Below are positions 25,421 to 34,461 of a stretch of DNA of 55,475 nucleotides, in pieces (the first letter of the stretch is position 1; every line of letters begins with the position of its first letter). The DNA is from Borreliella garinii (GTDB lineage: Bacteria; Spirochaetota; Spirochaetia; JABEVK01): assembly GCA_020720765.1 (NCBI GenBank), contig DYOB01000007.1:1-55475 (forward strand), in the 5' to 3' direction. The translations under genes were made by a program, and so were the position numbers. The notes under the pieces are model-generated. The model did not search any database. It was not told the DNA's origin and saw only the letters and a program-made list of their open reading frames with translations.

Positions 25421-25538
25421 TGGCTCCTCCATAAATCATTTTAACCATTTTTTTAATCGAAGTAAATTACTAGTTTTATAGTTATTTTCCTATAAGGTAT
25501 ATATTGTTTTCATTATACGGCCCCCTCTAAAAACCTAG
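25421..25538. other. AT-rich intergenic sequence upstream of nucleotidase gene
   Basis: AT-rich stretch between the nucleotidase start and IS copy C. It presumably holds the nucleotidase promoter on the minus strand, but no single best -35/-10 pair stands out. Confidence 0.4.
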
Positions 25539-25868
25539 GAGCCTGTCGCGCTTGAGATTCTGACACAGAACAGGGGAGCTGGGTGTGGGAGTGTGGACGA
25601 AAGTCAAATTTCCTTGGTTGCCTTACCGACTCGGATGCGACTGAAACAAGAACTTTCATCTCTAGGTTCAAATGCTCGTCTTTTCCTTCTTCTTTTGAAT
25701 CGGCGTCCTTGGCTTTCTTCAGCAATTCAATGACTTTCTCTGAAAGTTCCTTCTCCAATTCCACCGCCCGATCGTAGCGAATACTTTTGTATCGTGGTGC
25801 CATGGGCAACAGAATATCACACAGTTCAACCTCATGTAAATTCCTGCGGTCTCAAGCGCAACAGGCTC
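25539..25868 (-). mobile_element. Internally deleted IS remnant (copy C)
   Basis: 330-bp element in minus orientation with GAGCCTGTCGCGCTTGAGA at the left and GAGCCTGTTGCGCTTGAGACC (inward) at the right. It is flanked by CTAG (25535-25538) and TTAG (25869-25872), a 4-bp target duplication with one mismatch. It keeps the transposase N-terminus (MAPRYKSIRYDRAVELEKEL, start at 25803) followed by a deletion to the right end. It shares ends and N-terminus with copy B but has a different deletion. Confidence 0.85.
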
Positions 25869-25880
25869 TTAGGTACAGTG

Positions 25881-25909
25881 TTGACAAAAATTGGAATGCC
25901 CGAAATACT
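25881..25909 (+). promoter_or_regulatory. Promoter at the IS edge for the ankyrin-protein gene
   Basis: TTGACA (25881-25886), 17-bp spacer, AATACT (25904-25909). The -35 lies 12 bases outside the IS end. Predicted start near 25916 leaves a 12-base leader containing AAGGAG. Confidence 0.55.
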
Positions 25910-25927
25910 GTGCTCAAGGAGTCTTAT

Positions 25928-26320
25928 ATGAAGAAAATTTTAATTTTAGCCTTGATACTTGGTATTTCCAGCGTATCTTCAGTGTTTGCAGATGGGTCCA
26001 TCGGTGATATTCCCATGCCCGCGGCTTCCACCGCGACACCCCAACAGAACTATTTCGCAGCAGTCCGCCGCGGAGATGTGACTGCAGTCCGGGGTTTCTT
26101 GGATAGCGGAGCGGTGAATATCAATGCAAAGGAACCCAATACTGGAATGAATTCGCTGATGATCGCTACAGATAAAGTTGACCTAGCTATGGTTATTGCT
26201 TTGATCAGCTATAAACCCACTGCTACAGACAAGGACGCTGAAGGTCGCACCGTAGCACAGATAGCATCTGCTAAGGGAAATCCACAGATTTCCGCAGCTT
26301 TAGCCAACGCCGGCTATTAA
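25928..26320 (+). CDS. Exported ankyrin-repeat protein
   Basis: 130 residues. The signal peptide MKKILILALILGISSVSSVFA is followed by a short linker and about two ankyrin repeats: NYFAAVRRGDVTAVRGFLDS, VNINAKEPNTGMNSLMIATD, and a third partial one (TDKDAEGRTVAQIASAKGNP). Predicted periplasmic protein-binding module. AAGGAG precedes the ATG; the frame runs back into IS copy C but the promoter lies just outside it. Followed by a terminator, so monocistronic. Confidence 0.85.
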   Translation: MKKILILALILGISSVSSVFADGSIGDIPMPAASTATPQQNYFAAVRRGDVTAVRGFLDSGAVNINAKEPNTGMNSLMIATDKVDLAMVIALISYKPTATDKDAEGRTVAQIASAKGNPQISAALANAGY

Positions 26321-26336
26321 GACGCCTTTCTTTTCG

Positions 26337-26367
26337 TAAAAAGCCGCCGCAGGGCGGTTTTTTTTTT
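26337..26367 (+). terminator. Rho-independent terminator
   Basis: AAAAAGCCGCC-GCAG-GGCGGTTT with a following run of ten T residues, about 20 bases after the ankyrin-gene stop. Confidence 0.92.
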
Positions 26368-26374
26368 ATTTTCA

Positions 26375-26404
26375 TTGACAAAAACCGGACCTGGCAGTTA
26401 AGGT
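26375..26404 (+). promoter_or_regulatory. Candidate promoter of the membrane spermidine-synthase-like gene
   Basis: A perfect TTGACA (26375-26380) is followed at 17-18 bp by a weak TTAAGG/TAAGGT. It would start transcription within a few bases of the two possible ATGs (26407, 26413). Confidence 0.35.
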
Positions 26405-26412
26405 CTATGAAT

Positions 26413-29400
26413 ATGTTATACCTAGAAAAAATACCCGCTCTTATTCAGTGGCTCTCACCCCCAAAATTACGCGTCCCCGATCGTACGGTTCTCTTTCCTG
26501 TAGTGTTTCTCTTGAGTTTTTTCGTTATTGCCCTGGAAACACTGCACTTCCACGTTCTTCTGAACGTCACAAACTATCTTTCTTCAACCGCCATCTTCGG
26601 TATTGCCCTTTTCGGCATCGCCTTGGGCGGTTTGGCAAGTTTCTACTTGGGAAAACTTGACCGGAACCTTACGGTAATTTTTTCGACAATCGGCACCTTT
26701 TTCAGCATTTACCTATCCTATTGGAACCTCTATAACGTACATGCAGTTTCGTTCCCCATTTTTCTTATCCTTCCTTATTTCTTCGCCTCAACCGCTATTT
26801 CCACGGCCTTTTCCCTTCCGGAATCCCAAGTCGTCTACTTTATCAACCTTGTCGGTTCCGGGCTTGGAGTCCTATTTCCCATCCTTGCAGTTAGTGCTCT
26901 GAAAAGCGAAGGTGCGATGGTCCTTTTGAGTTTTATTCCCGCAGTTCTCCTGTTTCTCCTCGCCCTCCGCGTGGCTTTTATTCCCGGAAAGATTCTCACT
27001 CTGCTAGGGGCCATTCTTCTGACTATGTCTGCCGTGGATTCCTGGTCCCTGATCAGAGATTTTCCCGAAAGAATAGCGCAAACCGTTTGGGAAGAAAAAA
27101 TACTTCCTGATACCGGAAAAATAGGAGATAGTCCCTACGTCACTTCCCCCGCAGAGACCCTCCTTAAAAGAATTTATAAACTCGATCCGGATTCCGGGAA
27201 CTACCTTCTTACTGTGGATGACTACGATAGGAAAAGGCTGGAAACAATTTTTGATGTCCTGGGTTTTAGAAATAGGTTTGGCCTGCCCTTTTACTCGAGC
27301 TGGGAAACCCGGACGGTGCCTGAATCACTCGAATCCATCCCTCAAGACCACTTTGAAAACGAGATCCTTCCCCTTGCAGTCGAACGCTACCGCTACGTTT
27401 CGGGAGAAAATTTTGACTTAAGGTTTTTGAATAAAGCCTACACCTTGGACGAAACAACGAAAGAATACGTCCTCTCAAGCGAAGCCTACGACAGAGAAAG
27501 AGCCCGGTTTCTCCTTGCGTCACTAGGACACTGGCCCATGATGGACTTAAATATGGATATCCGGCGCCACGGCAACCTCAGACTCGGTTACAAGTTCCAC
27601 AGCGACAACCAGCGTATTTTCCTCAGTGAAGACTCCAACCTCGGAAGGGTAGAATATTCGGGTTACGACGATTACATGTTTATGAGCATGAATGGGGTCA
27701 TCCTTGACGGAATTGATAACTTTAACGGCGCCCCGTGGGACCCGCGTGTACCCAGGCCGGCCTTTCAGAAAGACCCGAAAATTTTTATTGTTGGTTTATC
27801 TGCCGACGGAATAGTTAAAAGTGCAAAAAGGGTTCCTGGTGCCCAAGTGGCGGGTATTGAAATCAACCCCACTATCCTTCGTACCATGCAGGAAGAAGGT
27901 CAGTACTCTCGTTTTGCCAGACTCCCCTACGAGGATGTCGAAGTTCATGCCGGTGAGGGAAGAAGTTTCCTGGAACACGATCCCAGAACCTGGGACCTTA
28001 TCAGCCTTATGAATATCCATATGGAACACGGACCGGTGAGCACGCTCAGTCCTGAAAATTTCCATACCGTCCAAGGAACGCAGGTCCTGCTTAACAAACT
28101 CACCGACCGCGGACTCATCGTTTACGAAGAGATTATTTTTGACCGCCGGGGAGAGCTCTTCTTTCTCAAACTCCTCAACACAGTTCGAACAGCGTTGACA
28201 GAAATGGGTTACACCGAACCCGAAAAACATATTCATATCTTCAGTTGGGATTTCAGCGAAGGCGGCCGCGCATTCAGGACTCTCAGCGTTAAAAAAACTC
28301 CTTTTACAGAATCCGAAGCCCGTGATATGGAGGATAACGTCCGAACCCTAATAGGAACCGGATGGTACCAAAATGTGGAGACCAACTACAACCCTTATGT
28401 CAGGCTGAATACCGTATACGATAAATGGCTCCGTTCACCCATGGTAACCAGCAGGGACGAGTTGCCCGGGAACATCGTCGCCACAGATTTTATCCGAAAT
28501 ATTCTCTCACGGGTCAACGATCCCGAAGACGCCCAGTTTCTGCTCTCTACCTACACGCACACCCGTTACGGCCGGTATTACACCAACATTTCCAACCTCA
28601 GTGAACGTTCACAGGCTAAACTTCGCAATATCCTGGATGGAGTTGGTTACCCGATTACCATGGACCTCGCCCCCGTCACCGATGACCAGCCCTTTCCCTT
28701 TAACGTTTACGAAAACAGGAAAGAGGCATGGGATAACTTTTGGATGATTTTCCCCTTAACCCTATTGTTGATCGTACCGGTACTTCTCCTTCTTCTTAGG
28801 CATCCAAAAAATGAAAAATCCGAAAAAGGTTTTCTGCATTTTGCCCTCCCCGTCCTCTATGCATCCTTATCTGGTTTTGGTTTCATGCTTGTGGAAATAG
28901 TCCTGATCCAGAAATTCCAAATTTTCATCGGCGACCCAACCTCGACCGTCGTTGTTATCCTCGGGGGGCTTTTGGTTTTCAGCGGGGCTGGAAGTCTTGT
29001 CAGCCGTTTCCTTTCACGATGGGTTCTTATAGGGGTCACCATGCTTATCCCGATTATGCTTGTCGTCTTTATGTTCAACCTGGACGGCATCTTCCAAAAT
29101 TTTGGAGGTCTGGATCTCGGCGCCAGGTTATGGCTCAGTGTTTTTCTCCTACTCCCGCTATCGCTTCCGATGGGAATGGCTTTTCCAAAGATCATCGAGC
29201 TCGCAGTTAAAAATTCCACCCCTGAAATCGGCGCCCTGCTTTTCGGTATCAGCGGCGGCTTTTCGACCTTAGGTTCCATCAGCAGTTTCGTTATCAGTGT
29301 TTCCTATGGATTCTCCACCACCTTCCAGATTGGTTTTCTCGTGTATTCCCTCGCACTTTCAATCCTGGTGATCCTGATTGTGATGAACCCTCCTGAGAAA

Positions 29401-29415
29401 AAAACAGCCTCGTGA
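26413..29415 (+). CDS. Polytopic membrane protein with spermidine-synthase-like domain
   Basis: 1000 residues. About seven membrane helices come first (26500-27080), then a long soluble region, then about six more helices (28740-29390). The soluble part contains a Rossmann methyltransferase-like core: KIFIVGLSADGIVKSAKRVP, AGIEINPTI, VEVHAGEGRSFL, WDLISLMNIH. This matches the membrane-embedded spermine/spermidine-synthase-like proteins. The aminopropyl-transfer aspartates are not evident, so it is probably not a true spermidine synthase. Before the core lie two similar segments (SGNYLLTVDDYDRKRLETIF and TKEYVLSSEAYDRERARFLL). A start at 26407 is also possible. Coupled to the next gene (GTGA). 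Confidence 0.75.
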   Translation: MLYLEKIPALIQWLSPPKLRVPDRTVLFPVVFLLSFFVIALETLHFHVLLNVTNYLSSTAIFGIALFGIALGGLASFYLGKLDRNLTVIFSTIGTFFSIYLSYWNLYNVHAVSFPIFLILPYFFASTAISTAFSLPESQVVYFINLVGSGLGVLFPILAVSALKSEGAMVLLSFIPAVLLFLLALRVAFIPGKILTLLGAILLTMSAVDSWSLIRDFPERIAQTVWEEKILPDTGKIGDSPYVTSPAETLLKRIYKLDPDSGNYLLTVDDYDRKRLETIFDVLGFRNRFGLPFYSSWETRTVPESLESIPQDHFENEILPLAVERYRYVSGENFDLRFLNKAYTLDETTKEYVLSSEAYDRERARFLLASLGHWPMMDLNMDIRRHGNLRLGYKFHSDNQRIFLSEDSNLGRVEYSGYDDYMFMSMNGVILDGIDNFNGAPWDPRVPRPAFQKDPKIFIVGLSADGIVKSAKRVPGAQVAGIEINPTILRTMQEEGQYSRFARLPYEDVEVHAGEGRSFLEHDPRTWDLISLMNIHMEHGPVSTLSPENFHTVQGTQVLLNKLTDRGLIVYEEIIFDRRGELFFLKLLNTVRTALTEMGYTEPEKHIHIFSWDFSEGGRAFRTLSVKKTPFTESEARDMEDNVRTLIGTGWYQNVETNYNPYVRLNTVYDKWLRSPMVTSRDELPGNIVATDFIRNILSRVNDPEDAQFLLSTYTHTRYGRYYTNISNLSERSQAKLRNILDGVGYPITMDLAPVTDDQPFPFNVYENRKEAWDNFWMIFPLTLLLIVPVLLLLLRHPKNEKSEKGFLHFALPVLYASLSGFGFMLVEIVLIQKFQIFIGDPTSTVVVILGGLLVFSGAGSLVSRFLSRWVLIGVTMLIPIMLVVFMFNLDGIFQNFGGLDLGARLWLSVFLLLPLSLPMGMAFPKIIELAVKNSTPEIGALLFGISGGFSTLGSISSFVISVSYGFSTTFQIGFLVYSLALSILVILIVMNPPEKKTAS

Positions 29416-30230
29416 AATACAGTAATATTTTCTTGGGTTTCCTCTTTTTTCTTTCGTGTGCACCAGGGGAAACAGAGCCGGAGAAATTCCCTGAACTGGT
29501 TCTGACAGCGTATAGGTACGGAACAAGCCGCTTTCCAGCAAACCAGATCCGCTACCATGCCGTCGAATCTGAGACTGTGGATTTTGCGTGGATGTTTTTT
29601 TCCCTGGAGTCGGAAGGCCGTACAATGCTCGTGGATGCCGGTTATTCCCAGCCGCTCTGGTCCAATATTTTTAAGGTACAATTTCAAAACCCTCTCTCCC
29701 TGCTTGCCGGAAATGGCATCCAACCAACAGATGTCGATACAATTATTGTTACGCACGCTCACTTTGACCACGCTGAAAACGCCCACCTTTTCCCAAACGC
29801 CGATATTTGGATCAGCCGGGCAGCGTGGTCCGAATTGGGAAAAAACCGGAGTTTGAACGAAACCTACCAGGCACTTTTAGCCTCGGATAAGGTAAAATTC
29901 CTTGAACAAGATACCTGGTTCTGGAATGAGACCCTCAAAGCCGTCCTTGTGGACGGTCACGCACGGGGTTCCCTGGCGGTCGAGGTCCACACTCGGGAAG
30001 GCCTTCTGTTTTTAATGGGGGACGAAGCCTACCTGCCGGAACAGGTGGGCTCGACAGAAAATAATCCCGCGGCAGTCAACGCTGAAAATAACCGAACCTT
30101 TCTCGATAAGGTAAAATCCTCTGAGGGCTCGGTGTTCTGTTCGCACGACCCCCTGCTAACAGAAGGCTTGCCTTACAAATCTTGGAACTACTCTCTTCCA
30201 CTCCTACCCGATAAGCCCGTAAGTTTTTAA
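29412..30230 (+). CDS. Metallo-beta-lactamase-fold hydrolase lipoprotein
   Basis: 272 residues with a lipoprotein signal (MKYSNIFLGFLFFLSC, lipobox FLSC). The metal motif HAHFDHAEN (about residues 114-122) is followed by DGHARGS (third His) and an acidic MGDEAY, then FCSHDPLL. The pattern matches the AttM/AiiA-type lactonase-like branch of the fold; the actual substrate is unknown. The GTG start overlaps the upstream stop (GTGA). Probably acts on the periplasmic face. The 3' end overlaps the convergent dapA by 27 bases. Confidence 0.85.
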   Translation: MKYSNIFLGFLFFLSCAPGETEPEKFPELVLTAYRYGTSRFPANQIRYHAVESETVDFAWMFFSLESEGRTMLVDAGYSQPLWSNIFKVQFQNPLSLLAGNGIQPTDVDTIIVTHAHFDHAENAHLFPNADIWISRAAWSELGKNRSLNETYQALLASDKVKFLEQDTWFWNETLKAVLVDGHARGSLAVEVHTREGLLFLMGDEAYLPEQVGSTENNPAAVNAENNRTFLDKVKSSEGSVFCSHDPLLTEGLPYKSWNYSLPLLPDKPVSF

Positions 30231-31082
30231 GGTTTTCTCCAACGCCGCCCGTCTTCCTGAATCCATTGGGCAGAGAGGCAAGCGGAAAACTTCCTGGATA
30301 CGGCCTTGGAGAGCGAGAGCGGTTTTAACGGGAAGAGGATTGACGTCAATAAAGATCATTTTCATCAGGTCCAGGTATTGATAATGGAGGGAACGGGCTG
30401 CGGAATAATCTCCGGCACGAACTGCAGAAAAAATCTTTTTCATTTCCCCGGGTATCAAATGCGAAACCACACTGATAACACCGTCGCCGCCCAAGGCCAA
30501 AAGGGGGTAGAACAGGTTATCGTCGCCGCTGAGAACCGAAAACCCCTGAGGACGGCGGGCCAGAACTTCCATCATTTGGCCAAGGTCACCCGAAGCCTCT
30601 TTCACACCGACGCAGAGCGGATGCTCTGCTAGACGCATCAGGGTATCTGTCTCCAGATTGCGCCCCGTCCTTCCCACGATGTTATAGACAATGGTGGGCA
30701 GTTCGGCCTCGTCCATAACCGCCATGAAATGGCGGTAGATACCTTCCTGGTTGGGTTTGTTGTAATACGGTACAACTTGAAGGGTCGCGTCCGCACCCGC
30801 GTCCTTGGCGCGTTTGGTGAGCATCACTGCTTCCTCGGTGGAATTGGATCCTGTGCCGGCAACTATTGAAATGCGCCCGGCTGATATCCGAACAACTTCG
30901 GTCACTACTTTAATATGTTCGTCGTAATCAAGGGTAGGACTTTCACCAGTGGTACCCATGGGAACCAAGCCATCCACACCAGCGCGGATTTGATCCTCGA
31001 CAAGTTTTTCCAGGGCCTGGAAATCAACGTCACCCCTCTGGGTCATCGGCGTCACTAGGGCTGTAAACACTCCTTGAAACAT
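30204..31082 (-). CDS. dapA: 4-hydroxy-tetrahydrodipicolinate synthase
   Basis: 292 residues. Condenses pyruvate and aspartate semialdehyde, the first committed step to diaminopimelate and lysine. Visible: GVFTALVTPMTQRGDVDF, the substrate-phosphate-like GTTGESPTL, the YNIVGRTG loop containing the catalytic Tyr, GVKEASGDLGQMME with the Schiff-base Lys, and VLSGDDNLF. GGAGG lies six bases before the ATG at 31082; the frame extends to 31187. Third gene of pta-dapB-dapA, with a 13-base gap after dapB. Confidence 0.96.
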   Translation of the reverse strand: MFQGVFTALVTPMTQRGDVDFQALEKLVEDQIRAGVDGLVPMGTTGESPTLDYDEHIKVVTEVVRISAGRISIVAGTGSNSTEEAVMLTKRAKDAGADATLQVVPYYNKPNQEGIYRHFMAVMDEAELPTIVYNIVGRTGRNLETDTLMRLAEHPLCVGVKEASGDLGQMMEVLARRPQGFSVLSGDDNLFYPLLALGGDGVISVVSHLIPGEMKKIFSAVRAGDYSAARSLHYQYLDLMKMIFIDVNPLPVKTALALQGRIQEVFRLPLCPMDSGRRAALEKTLKTYGLIG

Positions 31083-31095
31083 TTTCACCTCCAAC

Positions 31096-31839
31096 TTAAG
31101 AAAAACGCTCGGAAATAAAGTCTTCCACCGAGAAAAACCCCTGCTTGCCTTCGAGCCATTCAGCGGCAAGGACAGAACCCTTTGCAAGCGATGATCTGTT
31201 TCTGGTATGATGCTGGATTCTCAAGGTATCCGCGGGACCGTCGATCACTACTTCATGCAGACCGGGTTCGGCGCCCACACGAAGACTCGCCACGTGCAGG
31301 GCCGACGGGTCGATCTTGCTGTCGCTACGGTTTGTCATCATATGGGTTTTACGGGGCAGGTTATCGAGGATTTTCTTTGCGGTTGTCAGAGCCGTACCGG
31401 ACGGGCTCTCCGCCTTCTGGTTGTGGTGGTTTTCCCAGAGTGCTATGTCATAATCCTCTATGGTGTTGATAATCCGGGCAGCCTCCCCGACAAGCGTAAA
31501 AAACAGGTGGGCACCTATGCTGAAATTACTTCCCCATAGGAAAGTGCCCTTTTTCTCGAGGCAGAGTTTTCGTGCCTCGTCACGGTGGCTTTCCCACCCC
31601 GTTGTTCCAATCACCGAGGGAATTCCTGCATTGAGATAAGTCTGTATATTTTGCCAGACCGAAGACGGGTGGGAAAAATCTATGACGATGTCGGACTCCA
31701 CGAAGAGCTTTGATGTCAGAGTTTTAGAATCGCACTCGACGATGGGATCAACCCTGGAAGAGACAGAGTGTCCCCTTTCGAGAAGGATCTTTTCTACCTC
31801 GCGCCCCATTTTTCCGTAACCGCTGAGCAAGATTCTCAT
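31096..31839 (-). CDS. dapB: 4-hydroxy-tetrahydrodipicolinate reductase
   Basis: 247 residues. NAD(P)H-dependent second step of the lysine/diaminopimelate branch. N-terminal Rossmann ILLSGYGKMGREVEKILLER; SDIVIDFSHPSS; PSVIGTTGW; the catalytic/substrate segment YDIALWENHHNQKAESPSGTAL (His pair and Lys); and GAEPGLHEVVIDGPADTLRI. AAGGGT precedes the ATG, which lies six bases after the pta stop codon. Typical family length. Confidence 0.95.
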   Translation of the reverse strand: MRILLSGYGKMGREVEKILLERGHSVSSRVDPIVECDSKTLTSKLFVESDIVIDFSHPSSVWQNIQTYLNAGIPSVIGTTGWESHRDEARKLCLEKKGTFLWGSNFSIGAHLFFTLVGEAARIINTIEDYDIALWENHHNQKAESPSGTALTTAKKILDNLPRKTHMMTNRSDSKIDPSALHVASLRVGAEPGLHEVVIDGPADTLRIQHHTRNRSSLAKGSVLAAEWLEGKQGFFSVEDFISERFS

Positions 31840-31845
31840 AATATG

Positions 31846-32844
31846 TTACCCTTGGACCTGGCACAGAATAACCGAGGAAGTATTCACGATATCATCGATG
31901 GAACAACCCCGGCTGAGATCGCTGACGGGTTTCGCAAACCCTTGGAGAAAGGGCCCGAAGGCCTCGACTCCGCCCAAACGCTGGACGAGCTTGTACCCGA
32001 TATTGCCCGAATTCAAGTCGGGGAAAATCAAGGTATTGGCCTTTCCAGCGACCGTAGATCCCGGGGCTTTTTTTGCGGCTACGCTATGTATCAAGGCGGC
32101 ATCCGCCTGCATTTCCCCGTCCACCTGTAGTTCAGGGGCTTTTTCTTTAATCATCTTCAGGGCTTCGTTGACTATGTCAACGCTTTCATGCGCCGCACTT
32201 CCCTTAGTTGAAAAGCTCAGCAGGGCGACAACGGGCTCGGTTTCAAGATAGAGCCGGCAACTCTGGGCGGCCGCCAGTGCTATCTCGGCAAGCTGTTGGG
32301 AGGTCGGGGAAGGAATGACAGCACAGTCGGCAAAAATCATAAGACCGTCCTTCCCCCACTGAGGATCGGGATGGACCATCACGAAACAGCTGGATGCAAA
32401 TTTTATTCCAGGAGCAGTGCCAATAATTGGAATCGAGGCGCGCAGGACGTTTCCTGTAGAATTGTCGGCCCCGGCGACCATGGCATCGGCTTGGCCGGTG
32501 CGCACCATCATGGCACCCCACCAAAGGACATCCTGGATTTGGATTTGGGCCTGTTCAAGGGTCATCCCCTTAGCCTTCCGAAGTTCAAATAATTTTTCGG
32601 AGAATGACGTGTGGTCTGTGCTCTTATGTGGATCAGCTATGCGGATACCCGTCAGATCCACACCAATCTCTTTTGCCTTGGCCGCTATATCTTCGGTTTT
32701 TCCTACAAGGGTGACCTCGGATGCGAGTTTTTCGACCAGAATTCTTCTCGAAGCGGCAATGGTCCGGGGTTCGGTCCCTTCGGGAAGAACCAGCCTTTTA
32801 CCCATTCCCCGGGCTTTAGCTTTCATTTTTTCAATAAATGTCAC
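31846..32844 (-). CDS. pta: Phosphate acetyltransferase
   Basis: 332 residues. Interconverts acetyl-CoA and acetyl phosphate (short, single-domain Pta). Visible: LVLPEGTEPRTIAASRRI at the N-terminus, MVRTGQADAMVAGADNSTGNVLRA, GLMIFADCAVIPSPTSQQLAEIAL, VALLSFSTKGSA, VDGEMQADAAL, and NTLIFPDLNSGNIGYKLVQR near the C-terminus. The start is GTG with AGGAG seven bases upstream. No acetate kinase gene is adjacent; instead the operon continues with dapB and dapA. Confidence 0.96.
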   Translation of the reverse strand: MTFIEKMKAKARGMGKRLVLPEGTEPRTIAASRRILVEKLASEVTLVGKTEDIAAKAKEIGVDLTGIRIADPHKSTDHTSFSEKLFELRKAKGMTLEQAQIQIQDVLWWGAMMVRTGQADAMVAGADNSTGNVLRASIPIIGTAPGIKFASSCFVMVHPDPQWGKDGLMIFADCAVIPSPTSQQLAEIALAAAQSCRLYLETEPVVALLSFSTKGSAAHESVDIVNEALKMIKEKAPELQVDGEMQADAALIHSVAAKKAPGSTVAGKANTLIFPDLNSGNIGYKLVQRLGGVEAFGPFLQGFAKPVSDLSRGCSIDDIVNTSSVILCQVQG

Positions 32845-32891
32845 GGTGAGTCTCCTATGATGCCTCCCAGTATAGTCAATTTAAAAAAAAG

Positions 32892-32897
32892 TATAAA
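32892..32897 (+). promoter_or_regulatory. -10 element of tyrA (leaderless arrangement)
   Basis: TATAAA (32892-32897) ends six bases before the ATG at 32904. No good -35 at the usual distance (GTATAG at 16 bp is poor) and no Shine-Dalgarno sequence. Confidence 0.35.
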
Positions 32898-32903
32898 GAA
32901 ACC

Positions 32904-33677
32904 ATGGACCAAATTAAGGTTTCTTCCTATTATTTTTTTGTGACTATAGGAATTTACGGAATGGGCCGTTTCGGCTCCTTTTGGGCCCAGAGCCTTGCCC
33001 GCAGTTTCCCTGGGGACGAGGTCCTCGGGTACTCAAAAAATTCCCTACCGCCGGATGGTGTAAAAAAAACCAGCCTAGAAGAGGTTTGCACCTGCGAAAC
33101 CCTCTTTCTCTGCACCTCGATTTCCAGCCTCGAAACTGTCGTTCATGAGATCGCCGGACACGTCGGGAAAAACACCCTTGTGGCCGACACCTGTTCGGTC
33201 AAACATTTCCCTACCAAACTCCTAGGGGAGGTTTTCACAGACACCCAGCCGCTTTTCGCAACCCACCCCATGTTTGGTCCCGATTCGGGAAAAGACGACC
33301 TCAAGGACCTTCCGATTGTGGTCTATCCTTTCGGAAAACCCAGTCCCCTTCATATGGAGTGGATGGTACGTTTCGAAACCATGGGCCTAAAAGTTTTAAA
33401 AATGACCCCGGAGGAACACGACAGGTCGGCCGCCGTCACCCAGGGTATCACGCATTTAGTGGGACGCATCCTCGGTGAGATGAACCTTTCGAGCCACCCC
33501 ATGTCCACCAAGGGATTTCTCAGCTTGGAAGAGATCGTCCGGCAAACGTGCAACGACCCCTACCAACTCTTCCTCGACCTCCAGAGATTCAACCCATTTA
33601 CAAGTCACATGCGTGAAAGTTTTATGCGCGCCTCGGAAAAAGTTTTGCACTCCATACAAGGAATTGCCAATGATTAA
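32904..33677 (+). CDS. tyrA: Prephenate dehydrogenase (TyrA-like)
   Basis: 257 residues. Rossmann motif IGIYGMGRFGSFWAQSLA near residue 14, ETLFLCTSISSLETVV, VADTCSVKHFPT, LFATHPMFGPDSG (substrate-binding His/Pro motif of the family), and an alpha-helical C-terminus with TQGITHLVGRIL. Oxidatively decarboxylates prephenate (or arogenate) toward tyrosine. No ACT or chorismate-mutase domain. The start at 32904 fits the -10 position; a GTG at 32940 is an alternative. The last eight bases overlap the next gene. Confidence 0.88.
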   Translation: MDQIKVSSYYFFVTIGIYGMGRFGSFWAQSLARSFPGDEVLGYSKNSLPPDGVKKTSLEEVCTCETLFLCTSISSLETVVHEIAGHVGKNTLVADTCSVKHFPTKLLGEVFTDTQPLFATHPMFGPDSGKDDLKDLPIVVYPFGKPSPLHMEWMVRFETMGLKVLKMTPEEHDRSAAVTQGITHLVGRILGEMNLSSHPMSTKGFLSLEEIVRQTCNDPYQLFLDLQRFNPFTSHMRESFMRASEKVLHSIQGIAND

Positions 33678-34461
33678 AGCTGTCATCTCGGATATGGATG
33701 GAGTTATTTATAGAGGAAGTCAGCTCGTGAACGGTGCCGACCATTTTATCCATAACTTACTCGATCGTGGTATCCCCTTTCTTTTCCTCACAAACAACAG
33801 CGAGCAAACCTCAATGGAACTTGTGTTGAAACTTAAAAAAATGGGCGTCAATGGACTTGAAGAGAAACACTTTCTAACTTCCGCAAAGACGACTGCCCTG
33901 TTTCTATCCCAGCAGAAACCCGGAGCCTCGTGTTATGTCCTGGGCGGGGACGGTCTGAGGCACGAAATCGAAGCTGCCAGCTGCCTTCTTAGCGAAACCT
34001 CCCCGGATTACGTCGTCGTGGGAAAAACGCGCTCAGCGGATTTTAAAATGCTCACGACAGCGTCCCGGCTTGTCGCCGGAGGGTCCAAGTTTATCGGGAC
34101 CAACCCCGACCTTATCGACCCCGTGGAAGGAGGGGGTTTTGAACCCGCGGCCGGAGCCATTCTTGCGGCTGTCGAAGCGGCTACTGGGAAGAAACCCTAT
34201 ATCGTGGGGAAACCCAACGCCCTGATGATGCTGATTGCGCGGAAACAGCTCGGTGCCCACTCGAGCGAGACCGTGATGATAGGCGACAGGATGGATACGG
34301 ACATTGTCGCAGGGATGGAAGCGGGTATGCGGACAATTTTAGTACTCTCCGGTGTTTCAAGCAGGGAGACCCTGCTCGACTTTCCCTACCGTCCGGACGG
34401 GGTTTACCCTTCTGTCGGTGAAATTCCATATTCGGAATTCGGGTTTGAAAATGGAAATTAA
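33670..34461 (+). CDS. HAD-superfamily IIA phosphatase (NagD-like)
   Basis: 263 residues. Motif I VISDMDGVIYRGSQLV (Asp8, Asp10), FLFLTNNSEQTSMEL, and C-terminal KPYIVGKPNALMMLIA (Lys) and VMIGDRMDTDIVAGMEAGM. These are hallmarks of the NagD/p-nitrophenylphosphatase class, which includes phosphoglycolate and glycerol-phosphate phosphatases. The ATG at 33670 overlaps the tyrA end and is preceded by AAGGAA. The next gene, for glycerol-1-phosphate dehydrogenase, overlaps its end by 11 bases, which makes a polyol-phosphate substrate plausible. Confidence 0.88.
   Translation: MIKAVISDMDGVIYRGSQLVNGADHFIHNLLDRGIPFLFLTNNSEQTSMELVLKLKKMGVNGLEEKHFLTSAKTTALFLSQQKPGASCYVLGGDGLRHEIEAASCLLSETSPDYVVVGKTRSADFKMLTTASRLVAGGSKFIGTNPDLIDPVEGGGFEPAAGAILAAVEAATGKKPYIVGKPNALMMLIARKQLGAHSSETVMIGDRMDTDIVAGMEAGMRTILVLSGVSSRETLLDFPYRPDGVYPSVGEIPYSEFGFENGN

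Noticed and set aside
26413-29415. Genuine spermidine synthase
   Set aside because: The Rossmann core is present but the polyamine-binding aspartates are not evident and the protein is embedded in many membrane helices.
30204-31100. Lysine riboswitch or T-box controlling dapA/dapB
   Set aside because: Gaps between pta, dapB and dapA are 6-13 bases, and 59 bases before pta are too short for a lysine riboswitch.
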